From: Flagellimonas sediminis
GTDB taxonomy: Bacteria > Bacteroidota > Bacteroidia > Flavobacteriales > Flavobacteriaceae
Reading direction: 5' to 3'
Assembly (NCBI RefSeq): GCF_010500845.1
Contig: NZ_JAAAMI010000005.1
Coordinates: 1-64,000, forward strand
Length of the DNA: 64,000 bases
Shown here: one piece after another, positions 16,726-26,029 of the stretch
Layout of the letters: each line of letters starts with the position of its first letter
Numbering within the stretch: the first letter of the stretch is position 1
Translations under genes and position numbers: made by a program
Notes under the pieces: model-generated
Database searches by the model: none
The model's input: the letters and a program-made list of their open reading frames with translations, nothing else
Told to the model about the DNA's origin: nothing

Positions 16726-18270
16726 ATGAAAAATAGTATGAACCCAGTATATAAATTGGTATTTGTCTTGATGGCCGTGCTTTTTGTGCAGTCGTGCGAT
16801 GACAAATTCAATGACATTGAAGGTCAGTTGAACGCAGATGACCTAGATTATTCAGCAACCGAGGACATGGTTCAAGCGTTGGTGGGGGCCTATAATATTT
16901 TCGCAACCCGTGGTTGGGAAGAGCCTTTGCTACTATCCGTTCGTGGTGATGATGTGAATGCCGGTGGTTTGGGAGACCAACAACCCTTTGCCGATACGGA
17001 TAATTTCGTTTACGATCAAGGGTATTGGATGTACAATTCCCTTTGGAACCTTCATTATGGGGATATCGTTAGTTTGAACACCGAAATCAGTCTTATTGAG
17101 AATTTCCAGGCTTTTGCAACTGAAACAGATGTGGCAAAAGGAGACCAATACATCGCCGAGATCAAGGTGATGAGAGCCTGGTTGCACTTTAACTTGGCCA
17201 GGGTTTGGGGAGATGTGTTCATCATCCAGACCAACCAGCCAGATGCCGAGATTGCAGATGGGACGGCGTCCAAAAATGATGTGATGCAGTTCATTTCCGA
17301 TCAAATGGATGAGGTGATTCCATTGTTGCCCAATATGAGGCCCAATGAACGAACCGATATTCCAGGTGGGGTAACCCGTTATACTGCTTATGCCTTAAAG
17401 GCAATGGCTCATTTGGAAATGGAAGACTACCAAGGAGTTGCCGACGCCAGTGCAGCGATCATCAATTCCAATAAATTTTCCTTGTACCCCGATTTTTATA
17501 GCTTGTTCAAAAAACCAGGAGAGTTGAGCGATGAAAGTTTGATGGAGTTTCAGTTTTCGGATTATGGTTCCAGTACAGGAGACACCTTTTATCATTTGTA
17601 TGCACCATTTGGTCCACAAGGTTGGACACCCGCTAGAGCCAATGCCTCGGACGGTTGGGGATTTTATGAGCCCAGCATGAAATTTATCAAGTTCATGTTG
17701 GACAGAGGTGAGACCCAAAGATTGGAAACCAGTGTGATTTTCACGGACAGAGGTATCGCAGAACTTCAAACAGATCCCAATTATGCAACGTTGCCATCAT
17801 TTGTGAACAACACAACAAGAGATGGCGATATCTTTAACGATTATGCAAGGGCATTGTTCGCAAGTGGTAAACACTATTTGCCTTCCGTACAGTTGACAGA
17901 TGGACGGAACAATTACGGTGGAGGAAAAAACTATATCGTAATCCGTTATGCGGAAGTCTTGTTGATGTATGCCGAAGCATTGACCCGAGGGGCATCTGGC
18001 TCAGGTATGACAGCTGATCAAGCCGTGAACCTGGTCAGGGCTAGGGCCAATATGCCCTCAATCTCTGGGGTTTCTTCAGATGACGTAATGGATGAAAAGT
18101 TTGCCGAATTGGGTATGGAATGGGGTATTCGTTACTTCGATATGATCCGTTTGGACAATTTCTCCGAGTTGAGCTATGATGGAAGGACCTTTACTGCGGA
18201 CAAGCAGTTGCTACCTTACCCTCAAGCCCAAGTGGATGCACTTCCAACATTATCAGGGAGTACCGATTAA
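16726..18270 (+). CDS. SusD/RagB-family surface glycan-binding lipoprotein
   Basis: The start was set at the ATG at 16726 because the lipoprotein signal follows directly (YKLVFVLMAVLFVQSC, Cys25); an upstream in-frame Met lies inside susC. The 514-residue protein has the SusD helical architecture: ADDLDYSATEDMVQALVGAYN near the N-terminus, the TPR-like FNLARVWGDVFI region, and YIVIRYAEVLLMYAEAL with EWGIRYFDMIRL near the C-terminus. It forms the lid of the SusC transporter at the cell surface and binds the substrate glycan. It is co-transcribed with the neighbouring susC. Confidence 0.94.
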   Translation: MKNSMNPVYKLVFVLMAVLFVQSCDDKFNDIEGQLNADDLDYSATEDMVQALVGAYNIFATRGWEEPLLLSVRGDDVNAGGLGDQQPFADTDNFVYDQGYWMYNSLWNLHYGDIVSLNTEISLIENFQAFATETDVAKGDQYIAEIKVMRAWLHFNLARVWGDVFIIQTNQPDAEIADGTASKNDVMQFISDQMDEVIPLLPNMRPNERTDIPGGVTRYTAYALKAMAHLEMEDYQGVADASAAIINSNKFSLYPDFYSLFKKPGELSDESLMEFQFSDYGSSTGDTFYHLYAPFGPQGWTPARANASDGWGFYEPSMKFIKFMLDRGETQRLETSVIFTDRGIAELQTDPNYATLPSFVNNTTRDGDIFNDYARALFASGKHYLPSVQLTDGRNNYGGGKNYIVIRYAEVLLMYAEALTRGASGSGMTADQAVNLVRARANMPSISGVSSDDVMDEKFAELGMEWGIRYFDMIRLDNFSELSYDGRTFTADKQLLPYPQAQVDALPTLSGSTD

Positions 18271-18294
18271 CATTAACTAAATAAACAGCACAAG

Positions 18295-20667
18295 ATGAAA
18301 TACGTACTTAAATCCATATGGTTCCTTTTGGGTCTTCTGGTGGTTTCCTGTAACGAGGGGATCGACCCAATAACGGCTGTTGACGCCGGAGTGGACGCCA
18401 CAGCTCCGCAGGTTACCATTACCTACCCGACCGAAGGAGTGGAATTGATGCCATTTGAGGAAGAAACATCCATTACCATCAAGTTTGAGGTTACCGACGA
18501 TATTGAGGTTGCCAACGTAAAAGTTTCGATGGATGGAACCCAAATAGCCACTTTCAGTTCTTTTACTGACTATAGGATTGTTTTGGAAGAAGTGACATAT
18601 AATGGTTTGGGTAATGGCGACCACGTTGTGGCCGTTACCGCAACCGATTTGGAAGGAAAGACCACTACACAAGAGGTCAACTTTGCCAAACTTGCTCCGT
18701 ATAGCGCCCAATTTGATGGCGAGGTATTCTACATGCCGTTCAATGGGGATTATATGGACTTCATCAGCTTTGAAGAAGCTGGCGAAGTGGGCAATCCCGG
18801 TTTTGCAGGAGGAGGGTTCCTTGGGGCGGATGCCTACATGGGAGCTACGGACGCCTACCTGACTTTCCCGATGGATAACCTAAAGAGCAGCGAATTCAGT
18901 GCCGCATTCTGGTACAAAGTCAATGCTACTCCGGATAGGGCTGGTATTTTGGTTGTTGGTGATGATGAAACCGACAGAAACCAAGGATTCCGTTTGTTCC
19001 GCGAAGGAAGTGCCACAGAGCAACGGCTTAAGTTGAACGTCGGTACCGGTGGCGGCGAAAGCTGGAACGACGGTGGCGTGATCGATGTAACTGCTGGTGA
19101 ATGGGTACATGTGGCCATTTCCATCTCCCAAACACAGAGTACCATTTATTTCAATGGTATAGAAATGTTGAGTGCAAACCTTTCCGCTCCAATTGATTGG
19201 ACAGGTTGCGAACAATTGGTAATCGGTGCTGGTGGACCGACCTTCTCTTATTGGAACCACCTTTCAGATAATAGTGAAATAGATGAATTACGCATCTTCA
19301 ACAAAGCGTTGACACAGAGCGATGTACAAATCATGATCAATGCTGCCAATCCATATGTTCCACAATTCGCTGGTGAGTCTTTGTATATGCCATTTGATGG
19401 GGATTATATCGATTTGATTGGAAGCAAAGCTGCTTCCCAAGTAGGTACGCCAGATTTCACCAATGACAGTTACGTTGGTGACCAAGCCTATATGGGTGCT
19501 TTGGATTCTTATATCAACTATCCTGCAGATGGATTGATGACCACAGAATTCAGTGGATCGTTCTGGTACAAGGTAGATGCTAGTCCAGATAGGGCAGGTA
19601 TCATCACTATTGGCGATGATGAAGTGGATAGATTCCAAGGATTTAGATTGTTCCGTGAAGGAAGTGCCACAGAGCAGCGTATCAAGTTGAACGTTGGTAC
19701 CGGTGGAGGCGAAAGTTGGAACGATGGTGGCGTTATTGATGTAACCGCTGGGGAGTGGGTGCACGTGACCTTCACCATTGCCAGCGATAAGAGCACCATT
19801 TATTTTAACGGTGCCGAGGTGTTGAGCTCGGCCATGTCCGCACCAATAGATTGGACAGGCTGTGATACCTTTACCATCGGTGCTGGCGGACCAACCTTCT
19901 CTTATTGGAACCACTTATCCGATTATAGTGCCATTGATGATCTAAGATTCTTCAACAAGGCATTATCCGCGGAAGAGGTTGCCGAGGTGTACGGTGGACA
20001 GGTAACCCCAAAAAACTTTGGATCTACCCTTTATTTACCTTTCGATGGAACCAATACCGATGCCAATAACAATTTAGCTCCTGCAGTTGTGGGTACTCCT
20101 GGGTTTGCTGGCGAAAGTCGAGTGGGCAGCGATGCCTTTGCTGGTGCCACGGATTCTTATTTGACCTTCCCAATTGATGGATTGTTTGCCAATCAGTTCA
20201 GCGGTGCTTTCTGGTACAAGGTAGATGCCGATCCAGACAGGGCTGGTATCCTAACGGTAAGCCCTCCAATGAACGGAGCAGACAATGATCTTTCCGCTGG
20301 TTTCCGTCTTTTCCGTGAAGGAAGTGCTACAGAACAACGCATTAAACTTCACGTTGGTAGTGATGGAGGTGATGTTTGGAACGATGGGGATGTAATCGAT
20401 GTAACCGCTGGTGAATGGGTACACATTGCCTTTACTGTGACCGATACAGCTACCCAGATTTATTTCAACGGGGAACCTGTGGTCAATATGGGTGATATGA
20501 CCGGTAAAACCATCAGTTGGGCAAATTGTTCCATCCTATCCGTAGGATCGGGAGCGCCAAACTTTATTGGTTGGAACCACCTATCGGACTTGAGCTTCAT
20601 CGATGATCTTTATCTATTCGATAGAGCTTTGACACAAGAAGAGATTCAAGAAATCATGAACAAGTAA
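18295..20667 (+). CDS. Surface lipoprotein with Ig-like domain and three tandem LamG domains (glycan-binding candidate)
   Basis: The 790-residue product carries a lipoprotein signal (FLLGLLVVSC, Cys19) and an N-terminal Ig-like domain (APQVTITYPTEGVEL to about residue 128). Three LamG/concanavalin A-like domains then begin near residues 145, 363 and 579 (FYMPFNGDY, LYMPFDGDY, LYLPFDGTN). Each has the same core: FRLFREGSATEQR, a WNDG loop and IDVTAGEWVH. The position after susD, where PULs encode surface glycan-binding proteins, and the jelly-roll fold argue for multivalent substrate capture at the surface. No catalytic residues are recognisable, but LamG-fold glycosidases exist, so an enzymatic role cannot be excluded. 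Confidence 0.85.
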   Translation: MKYVLKSIWFLLGLLVVSCNEGIDPITAVDAGVDATAPQVTITYPTEGVELMPFEEETSITIKFEVTDDIEVANVKVSMDGTQIATFSSFTDYRIVLEEVTYNGLGNGDHVVAVTATDLEGKTTTQEVNFAKLAPYSAQFDGEVFYMPFNGDYMDFISFEEAGEVGNPGFAGGGFLGADAYMGATDAYLTFPMDNLKSSEFSAAFWYKVNATPDRAGILVVGDDETDRNQGFRLFREGSATEQRLKLNVGTGGGESWNDGGVIDVTAGEWVHVAISISQTQSTIYFNGIEMLSANLSAPIDWTGCEQLVIGAGGPTFSYWNHLSDNSEIDELRIFNKALTQSDVQIMINAANPYVPQFAGESLYMPFDGDYIDLIGSKAASQVGTPDFTNDSYVGDQAYMGALDSYINYPADGLMTTEFSGSFWYKVDASPDRAGIITIGDDEVDRFQGFRLFREGSATEQRIKLNVGTGGGESWNDGGVIDVTAGEWVHVTFTIASDKSTIYFNGAEVLSSAMSAPIDWTGCDTFTIGAGGPTFSYWNHLSDYSAIDDLRFFNKALSAEEVAEVYGGQVTPKNFGSTLYLPFDGTNTDANNNLAPAVVGTPGFAGESRVGSDAFAGATDSYLTFPIDGLFANQFSGAFWYKVDADPDRAGILTVSPPMNGADNDLSAGFRLFREGSATEQRIKLHVGSDGGDVWNDGDVIDVTAGEWVHIAFTVTDTATQIYFNGEPVVNMGDMTGKTISWANCSILSVGSGAPNFIGWNHLSDLSFIDDLYLFDRALTQEEIQEIMNK
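18727..20660 (+). repeat. Three in-gene LamG repeats of about 650 bp
   Basis: The repeat starts are spaced 654 and 648 bp apart (18727, 19381, 20029). Nucleotide similarity is visibly high in the central part, where all three read through the same FREGSATEQR coding segment. This suggests recent duplication or gene conversion, and the repeats could recombine. Confidence 0.8.
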
Positions 20668-20709
20668 GTGCTTATTACTGGCACAAACCATTTGAGTTAG
20701 TTAGTTTTT

Positions 20710-22080
20710 ATGAGGTTAGTTTTAATTCCAATGGCCGTTGCATCCATGCTGATAGGGTGCAATGGCCATAAAACTGAAAAAGCGGAAGAATCAACACCAA
20801 CTAGTAACGATACCATTGCCTATTCAGACGAAGCGTTGCTGGATTCTGTTCAGTATCAGACCTTTGAATATTTTTGGGATGGTGCGGAACCTGTTTCAGG
20901 CTTGGCAAGGGAACGCCTTCACATGGATAATGAATACCCTTATAACGATAAGGATATCATTACCACTGGAGGTTCCGGATTTGGTCTGATGGCCATTTTA
21001 GTGGGTGTGGAACGCAAGTTCATCACCCGTGAACAAGCTTTGGAACGTTACGAGAAAATTGTTGATTTCCTGGAAAAGGCAGACCGCTTTCATGGGGCAT
21101 GGCCACATTGGATGTTGTCCACCGGAAAGGTAACTCCGTTCAGTAAAAAGGATAACGGAGGGGATTTGGTGGAAACCGCTTTTTTGGTTCAAGGACTTTT
21201 GGCTGTCAAGGAATATTTTAAGGATGAAAGCGAAAGGGAACAGGCACTTGCCCAAAAAATCCAAAAACTTTGGGAAGGAGTGGAGTGGGATTGGTACACC
21301 AAAGGGGGTCAAGATGTTTTGTATTGGCATTGGAGCCCAGAGTATCAATGGGAAATGAACTTTCCAGTTGGGGGTTATAACGAATGTCTCATCATGTATG
21401 TTTTGGCAGCTGCATCGCCTACGCATCCTATTAAAAAATCGGTTTACGAAAAAGGTTGGGCGCTTAATGGTAAAATTGCCAAGGACACCGTCTATTACGG
21501 TCTGGAAACCGAATTGAACCATTACGAACATGACAAGGCTCCGGTAGGGCCATTGTTTTGGGCCCATTATTCCTACTTGGGATTGGATCCAAAAGGATTG
21601 ACCGATCAATATGCCGATTACTGGAAACTGAACGTGAACCATGCCATGATCCATTACAAATATGCCTTGGACAATCCCCGAAAATACAAAGGCTATGGGA
21701 AAGACAACTGGGGATTGACCTCCAGTTATTCCATGAAAGGCTACGCAGGGCACAGACCTGGTGATGATTTGGGTGTAATTTCTCCAACAGCAGCGTTGTC
21801 ATCCATGCCTTATACACCGGAGGAAAGCAAGCAATTTTTAAGACATTTGTATACCCAACAAGATAGTTTGATAGGGAAGTATGGCCCGTATGATGCCTTT
21901 AGTGAAGAGCATAGCTGGTATTTGCCAAGATATTTGGCCATAGATCAAGGACCTATTCCCGTGATGATCGAAAATTACAGAACCGGTTTACTTTGGAACC
22001 TTTTCATGGGAAATGAAGACGTCCAGAACGGACTTAAAAAGCTAGGGTTTCAATCACCCTTTTTAAAGCAAGATGATTAA
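20710..22080 (+). CDS. GH144-type endo-beta-1,2-glucanase lipoprotein (glycoamylase-like domain), copy 1
   Basis: The 456-residue product has a lipoprotein signal (VASMLIGC, Cys17) and the (alpha/alpha)6-barrel 'glycoamylase' domain. Motifs are LLDSVQYQTFEYFWDGAEP, TTGGSGFGLMAILVGVER, HGAWPHWM, NGGDLVETAFL (Asp152, Glu155) and GGYNECLIMYVLAAASP (Glu225). The acidic residues match the positions reported as important in characterised GH144 beta-1,2-glucanases (the Asp-x-x-Glu pair and a downstream Glu). The family hydrolyses linear beta-1,2-glucan to sophoro-oligosaccharides. It overlaps the second copy by 8 bp. Substrate assignment rests on family resemblance, and other glycoamylase-like families remain possible. 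Confidence 0.82.
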   Translation: MRLVLIPMAVASMLIGCNGHKTEKAEESTPTSNDTIAYSDEALLDSVQYQTFEYFWDGAEPVSGLARERLHMDNEYPYNDKDIITTGGSGFGLMAILVGVERKFITREQALERYEKIVDFLEKADRFHGAWPHWMLSTGKVTPFSKKDNGGDLVETAFLVQGLLAVKEYFKDESEREQALAQKIQKLWEGVEWDWYTKGGQDVLYWHWSPEYQWEMNFPVGGYNECLIMYVLAAASPTHPIKKSVYEKGWALNGKIAKDTVYYGLETELNHYEHDKAPVGPLFWAHYSYLGLDPKGLTDQYADYWKLNVNHAMIHYKYALDNPRKYKGYGKDNWGLTSSYSMKGYAGHRPGDDLGVISPTAALSSMPYTPEESKQFLRHLYTQQDSLIGKYGPYDAFSEEHSWYLPRYLAIDQGPIPVMIENYRTGLLWNLFMGNEDVQNGLKKLGFQSPFLKQDD

Positions 22081-23443
22081 AAGAAACTTATTTCTGTCAA
22101 CCCTGATAATGCTGATCATGGCATGTGGCGGGGGAGACGATTATACCTATATTCCCACAACACCTGAAATTCCTGATGATGGGTCCAACAACGTGCCAAC
22201 CATTAGCGATAATGATTTGATGGACTTGGTACAAGAAGAAACCTTTAAATACTTCTGGGATTATGCCGAAACTAATTCAGGTGGAGCCAAAGAAAGGTAT
22301 CATCCCAAGGACCCAGGTCTCAATGCCGAGGTGGTAACATCTGGTGGGACAGGTTTTGGTCTTATGGCAATTTTGGTAGGTGTTGAACGCGGGTTCATTA
22401 CCCGAAGCGAAGCTGTGGACCGATTGACCACGCTGTTGGATTTTTTGGAAAATGCAGATCGTTTTCACGGAGCATGGTCCCATTGGATCAATGGTTCAAC
22501 CGGGGCCGTCATCCCATTTAGCAGTTTGGATAATGGTGGCGACCTTGTGGAAACCGCCTTCCTGACCCAAGGACTCATCTGTGTGAAGGAATATTTCAAA
22601 AACGGTTCTGATGAAGAAAAAGCATTGGCCCAGCAGGCCGATAATCTTTGGAAGGGAGTAGAGTGGAATTGGTATACTCAAAATCAAAACGTTTTGTATT
22701 GGCATTGGAGTCCCAATTTCGGATTCGACATTAACCTGCAGTTAAAAGGCTATAACGAGGTGTTGATTACCTATGTTTTAGCAGCGGCATCACCAGATTA
22801 TAGCATTGAAAAACCGGTATACACCAATGGTTGGGCATCGGGTGGTGGAATCAAATCTGCGAATACCCAATATGGTTTTCCCCTTTTGGTGAAACATAAT
22901 GGGAACGAACAATTTGGCGGACCTCTATTCTGGGCCCATTACTCCTATTTGGGACTTAACCCCAAGACCCTTTCAGATGAGTATGTGGATTATTGGGATG
23001 TAAACGTGAACCATTCCAAGATCAATTATACCTATTGTGTCACCAACCCAAAAGGTTTTGAAGATTATGGGGAAGATTGTTGGGGATTGACAGCCAGTTA
23101 TACTAGGAATAATGATGGTAGCTTGGGGTATAATGCCCACAGCCCTGCCAATGATACAGGAGTGATTTCACCAACTGCGGCCATCAGTTCCATTCCGTAC
23201 ACTCCTCAGGAATCTTTAAAAGCAATGCACTATTTTTACAAGAACAAGGATAAGCTTTTAGGTCCGGCCGGATTTTACGATGCCTTCAGTCCGGAAAATA
23301 ATTTTTGGGTCGCAGAAGCCTATTTGGCCATTGACCAAGGACCACAGATCATCATGATCGAAAATTACCGTTCAGGTTTACTGTGGAACTTGTTCATGGG
23401 CAACGAAGATGTGAAGGCAGGACTAACAAAACTCGGATTTTGA
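22073..23443 (+). CDS. GH144-type endo-beta-1,2-glucanase lipoprotein, copy 2
   Basis: A 456-residue paralogue of the preceding gene, with a lipoprotein signal (LIMLIMAC, Cys18) and a longer acidic/proline linker after it. The same motifs are present: TFKYFWDYAET, TSGGTGFGLMAILVGVERG, NGGDLVETAFL (Asp157, Glu160) and KGYNEVLITYVLAAASP (Glu229). The copies differ in the stretch before the barrel and in the loop around RNNDGSLGYNAHSP, so they may differ in cleavage mode or in tolerance of substituted glucan. The ATG overlaps the end of copy 1 by 8 bp, which implies translational coupling. The following esterase starts 1 base after its stop. Confidence 0.82.
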   Translation: MIKRNLFLSTLIMLIMACGGGDDYTYIPTTPEIPDDGSNNVPTISDNDLMDLVQEETFKYFWDYAETNSGGAKERYHPKDPGLNAEVVTSGGTGFGLMAILVGVERGFITRSEAVDRLTTLLDFLENADRFHGAWSHWINGSTGAVIPFSSLDNGGDLVETAFLTQGLICVKEYFKNGSDEEKALAQQADNLWKGVEWNWYTQNQNVLYWHWSPNFGFDINLQLKGYNEVLITYVLAAASPDYSIEKPVYTNGWASGGGIKSANTQYGFPLLVKHNGNEQFGGPLFWAHYSYLGLNPKTLSDEYVDYWDVNVNHSKINYTYCVTNPKGFEDYGEDCWGLTASYTRNNDGSLGYNAHSPANDTGVISPTAAISSIPYTPQESLKAMHYFYKNKDKLLGPAGFYDAFSPENNFWVAEAYLAIDQGPQIIMIENYRSGLLWNLFMGNEDVKAGLTKLGF

Positions 23444-23444
23444 T

Positions 23445-24233
23445 ATGAAAAGTAAACTGTTATTATCGCTATTATTTTTGGGATTTGCCTTGGGCAATGC
23501 CCAGTGGCAATCCAAGTATGAGGAAAAGATACTCGTGCAAGGGAACGATACCTTAAGGTATCGGATCATGTATCCCAAGAACTTCAAGGAAACGGAAAAA
23601 TACCCGGTCATTTTGTTTTTGCATGGAGCAGGGGAACGGGGCAATGATAATCAAAGTCAGTTGGTACATGGAGGAAAATTATTCGCAACCGATTACCTTC
23701 AAGAACGATATCCTGCCATCGTTATTTTTCCACAGTGTCCCAAAGAAAGCTATTGGTCCAATGTAGATGTGGACCGAAGTACCTATCCCATCCACTTGAA
23801 ATTCAAATATGACCAAGGACCAACCACACCCATGCGTATGGTCATGGATTTGCTTGACAGTACCATCCAACAACCGTATGCTGACGATAACCAAGTTTAC
23901 TTAATGGGTCTTTCTATGGGCGGTATGGGCACTTTTGAATTGTTGAACAGAAAGCCGGATACGTTCGCTGCTGCCATCCCCATTTGTGGTGGAGGTGACC
24001 CCAATTCGGTGTCGGTTTATGCCAAGAATACTCCATTATGGGTATTTCATGGGGCACAGGACAATGTGGTGAACCCATTGCAGTCCATGGAAATGGTTGC
24101 TGCCTTATTGAAGACAGGGGTTTTTCCAAAATTCACCTTATATGATTTTGCCAATCACAATAGCTGGGATCCCGCATTTGCAGAACCCGAGTTGTTGCCT
24201 TGGTTGTTTGCTCACAAAAAACAAAATCAGTAG
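23445..24233 (+). CDS. Secreted alpha/beta-hydrolase esterase (CE1 / PHB-depolymerase-like)
   Basis: The 262-residue product has a SPase I signal (LLLSLLFLGFALGNAQ). The nucleophile elbow GLSMGG holds Ser157, with likely partners Asp206 (GAQDNVV) and His238 (NHNSW), and the oxyanion segment is LFLHGAGERG. Such enzymes remove acyl groups such as acetyl or feruloyl from polysaccharides. Its place between the glucanases and the GH43-like gene suggests it strips an acyl substituent, for example succinyl or acetyl, from the glucan (inference). It is packed 1 base from its upstream neighbour and 2 bases from the downstream start. Confidence 0.85.
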   Translation: MKSKLLLSLLFLGFALGNAQWQSKYEEKILVQGNDTLRYRIMYPKNFKETEKYPVILFLHGAGERGNDNQSQLVHGGKLFATDYLQERYPAIVIFPQCPKESYWSNVDVDRSTYPIHLKFKYDQGPTTPMRMVMDLLDSTIQQPYADDNQVYLMGLSMGGMGTFELLNRKPDTFAAAIPICGGGDPNSVSVYAKNTPLWVFHGAQDNVVNPLQSMEMVAALLKTGVFPKFTLYDFANHNSWDPAFAEPELLPWLFAHKKQNQ

Positions 24234-24235
24234 CC

Positions 24236-26005
24236 ATGGGGTCAAGAACACTTTTAACTTCCTTATTCGTTGTGTTTTTGACCATGTCGCCATTATTGGT
24301 TGAGGCACAACAGCGAACCTATTGCAATCCCATTAACATAGATTATGGGTACACGCCAATTCCTAATTTGGCAACCCACGGTAAACATAGGGCCACCGCA
24401 GATCCTGTTATTGTGACCTTTAAAGGGAAGTACTACCTGTTTTCCACCAACCAATGGGGTTATTGGTATAGTGATGATATGTGCCATTGGAACTTTGTTC
24501 CGCGCAAATTTTTAAGGGAGCGTAACGTAACCTACGATGAACTTTGTGCCCCTGCAGCCTTTGTGATGAAAGATGAACTGTATTTGATCGGATCTACACA
24601 TGGACCTGCTTTTTCCATGTGGAAGAGTAAGGACCCTACCACGGATAATTGGGAAATTGCCGTGGATTCACTCAAAGCGGGAGCTTGGGATCCCGGATTT
24701 TTATATGAAGACGATACGGACAAACTTTACATGTACTGGGGATCCAGCAACGTATTCCCAATATTGGGAACAGAGATCAACACCAAGACATTACAGTCCG
24801 AAGGTTACGTGAAACCTTTGATTTCCTTGGTTCCTGAAGACCATGGATGGGAACGTTTTGGTGAATACAACGACAATACCTTTTTACAGCCCTTTATGGA
24901 AGGTGCTTGGATGACCAAACACAACGGAAAGTACTATTTGCAGTACGGAGGTCCTGGTACGGAATTCAGCGGCTATGCCGATGGGGTGTATATCAGTGAA
25001 ATGCCTTTGGATCGTTTCGAATATCAATCCCACAATCCTTTTGCCTACAAACCCGGAGGATTTGCCCGGGGAGCTGGTCATGGGGCCACTTATCAAGATA
25101 CTTTTGGAAATTGGTGGCACGTGTCTACCATCATTCTGAACCAAAAGAACAATTTTGAACGCCGCATTGGTATCTGGCCAGCCGGTTTTGATCAAGATGA
25201 TATCATGTATTGCAACACCGCTTATGGCGATTACCCAACCTATCTTCCTCAAAAAAATGCCAATCACGTTCAGGGACTCTTCACGGGTTGGATGGTGCTG
25301 AACTATAACAAACCAGTCCAAACTTCTTCAACCTTGGGAGGTTATACTTCCAATTACGCGGTTGATGAGGATATGAAGACTTACTGGAGTGCCAAAACGG
25401 GAAACAATGGGGAATGGTTCCAGACGGATCTTGGTGATGTTTCTACCATTAATGCCATCCAAATCAATTATGCGGATCAAGATGTGGAATTTATGGGAAA
25501 ATCATCAGGTGTCTACCATCAATACAAGATCTACAGTTCCCTCGACGGTAAAAAATGGTCTGTATTGATCGATAAAAGCAAGAACGAGACCGATGTGCCC
25601 CATGACTACATCGAACTAAAAAATCCTGCCAAGGCACGCTACCTGAAAATGGAAAACATCAAAATGCCGACAGGGAAGTTTGCCCTGAGTGGTTTTAGGG
25701 TCTTTGGCAAGGGAGCTGGTGAAAAACCAAATTCCGTGGAAGATTTTATTGTGCTTAGGACAGATCCCAAAAAGTTTGGAGAGCGCAGAAATTCATGGCT
25801 ACGCTGGAAACAGAACGATCTGGCCGATGGTTACATCATCTATTTTGGCAAGTCTCCGGACAAACTCTACGGAAGTATCATGGTCTATGGAAAAAACGAA
25901 TATTATTTTTCCGGAATGGACCGAACGGATGCCTATTATTTTCAGATAGAAGCATTCAACAACAATGGGATTTCGGAACGGACACCCATTGTGAAATCAG
26001 AATAA
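24236..26005 (+). CDS. GH43-fold secreted glycosidase-like protein with discoidin (F5/8 type C) and FN3-like domains
   Basis: The start was set at ATG 24236, 2 bases after the esterase stop. A signal peptide (SLFVVFLTMSPLLVEAQ) precedes a five-bladed propeller with the three acidic GH43-type positions visible: RATADPVIV (Asp56), GAWDPGFLY (Asp152) and PFMEGAWM (Glu222). About residues 365-495 form a discoidin/CBM32-like domain (DEDMKTYWSAKTGNNGEWFQ, LKMENIKMP), and the last ~90 residues form an FN3-like domain. GH43 relatives usually act on arabinose, xylose or galactose, so its role beside beta-1,2-glucanases is unclear; it may remove a side-chain sugar. The propeller could also belong to a related five-bladed family. 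Confidence 0.78.
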   Translation: MGSRTLLTSLFVVFLTMSPLLVEAQQRTYCNPINIDYGYTPIPNLATHGKHRATADPVIVTFKGKYYLFSTNQWGYWYSDDMCHWNFVPRKFLRERNVTYDELCAPAAFVMKDELYLIGSTHGPAFSMWKSKDPTTDNWEIAVDSLKAGAWDPGFLYEDDTDKLYMYWGSSNVFPILGTEINTKTLQSEGYVKPLISLVPEDHGWERFGEYNDNTFLQPFMEGAWMTKHNGKYYLQYGGPGTEFSGYADGVYISEMPLDRFEYQSHNPFAYKPGGFARGAGHGATYQDTFGNWWHVSTIILNQKNNFERRIGIWPAGFDQDDIMYCNTAYGDYPTYLPQKNANHVQGLFTGWMVLNYNKPVQTSSTLGGYTSNYAVDEDMKTYWSAKTGNNGEWFQTDLGDVSTINAIQINYADQDVEFMGKSSGVYHQYKIYSSLDGKKWSVLIDKSKNETDVPHDYIELKNPAKARYLKMENIKMPTGKFALSGFRVFGKGAGEKPNSVEDFIVLRTDPKKFGERRNSWLRWKQNDLADGYIIYFGKSPDKLYGSIMVYGKNEYYFSGMDRTDAYYFQIEAFNNNGISERTPIVKSE

Positions 26006-26029
26006 TTACGACTACAAAACAACCTGATC

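Noticed and set aside
18602-20667. Possible frameshift or gene duplication creating separate LamG genes
   Set aside because: The plus-strand frame is open without interruption across all three modules, so it is one 790-residue protein.
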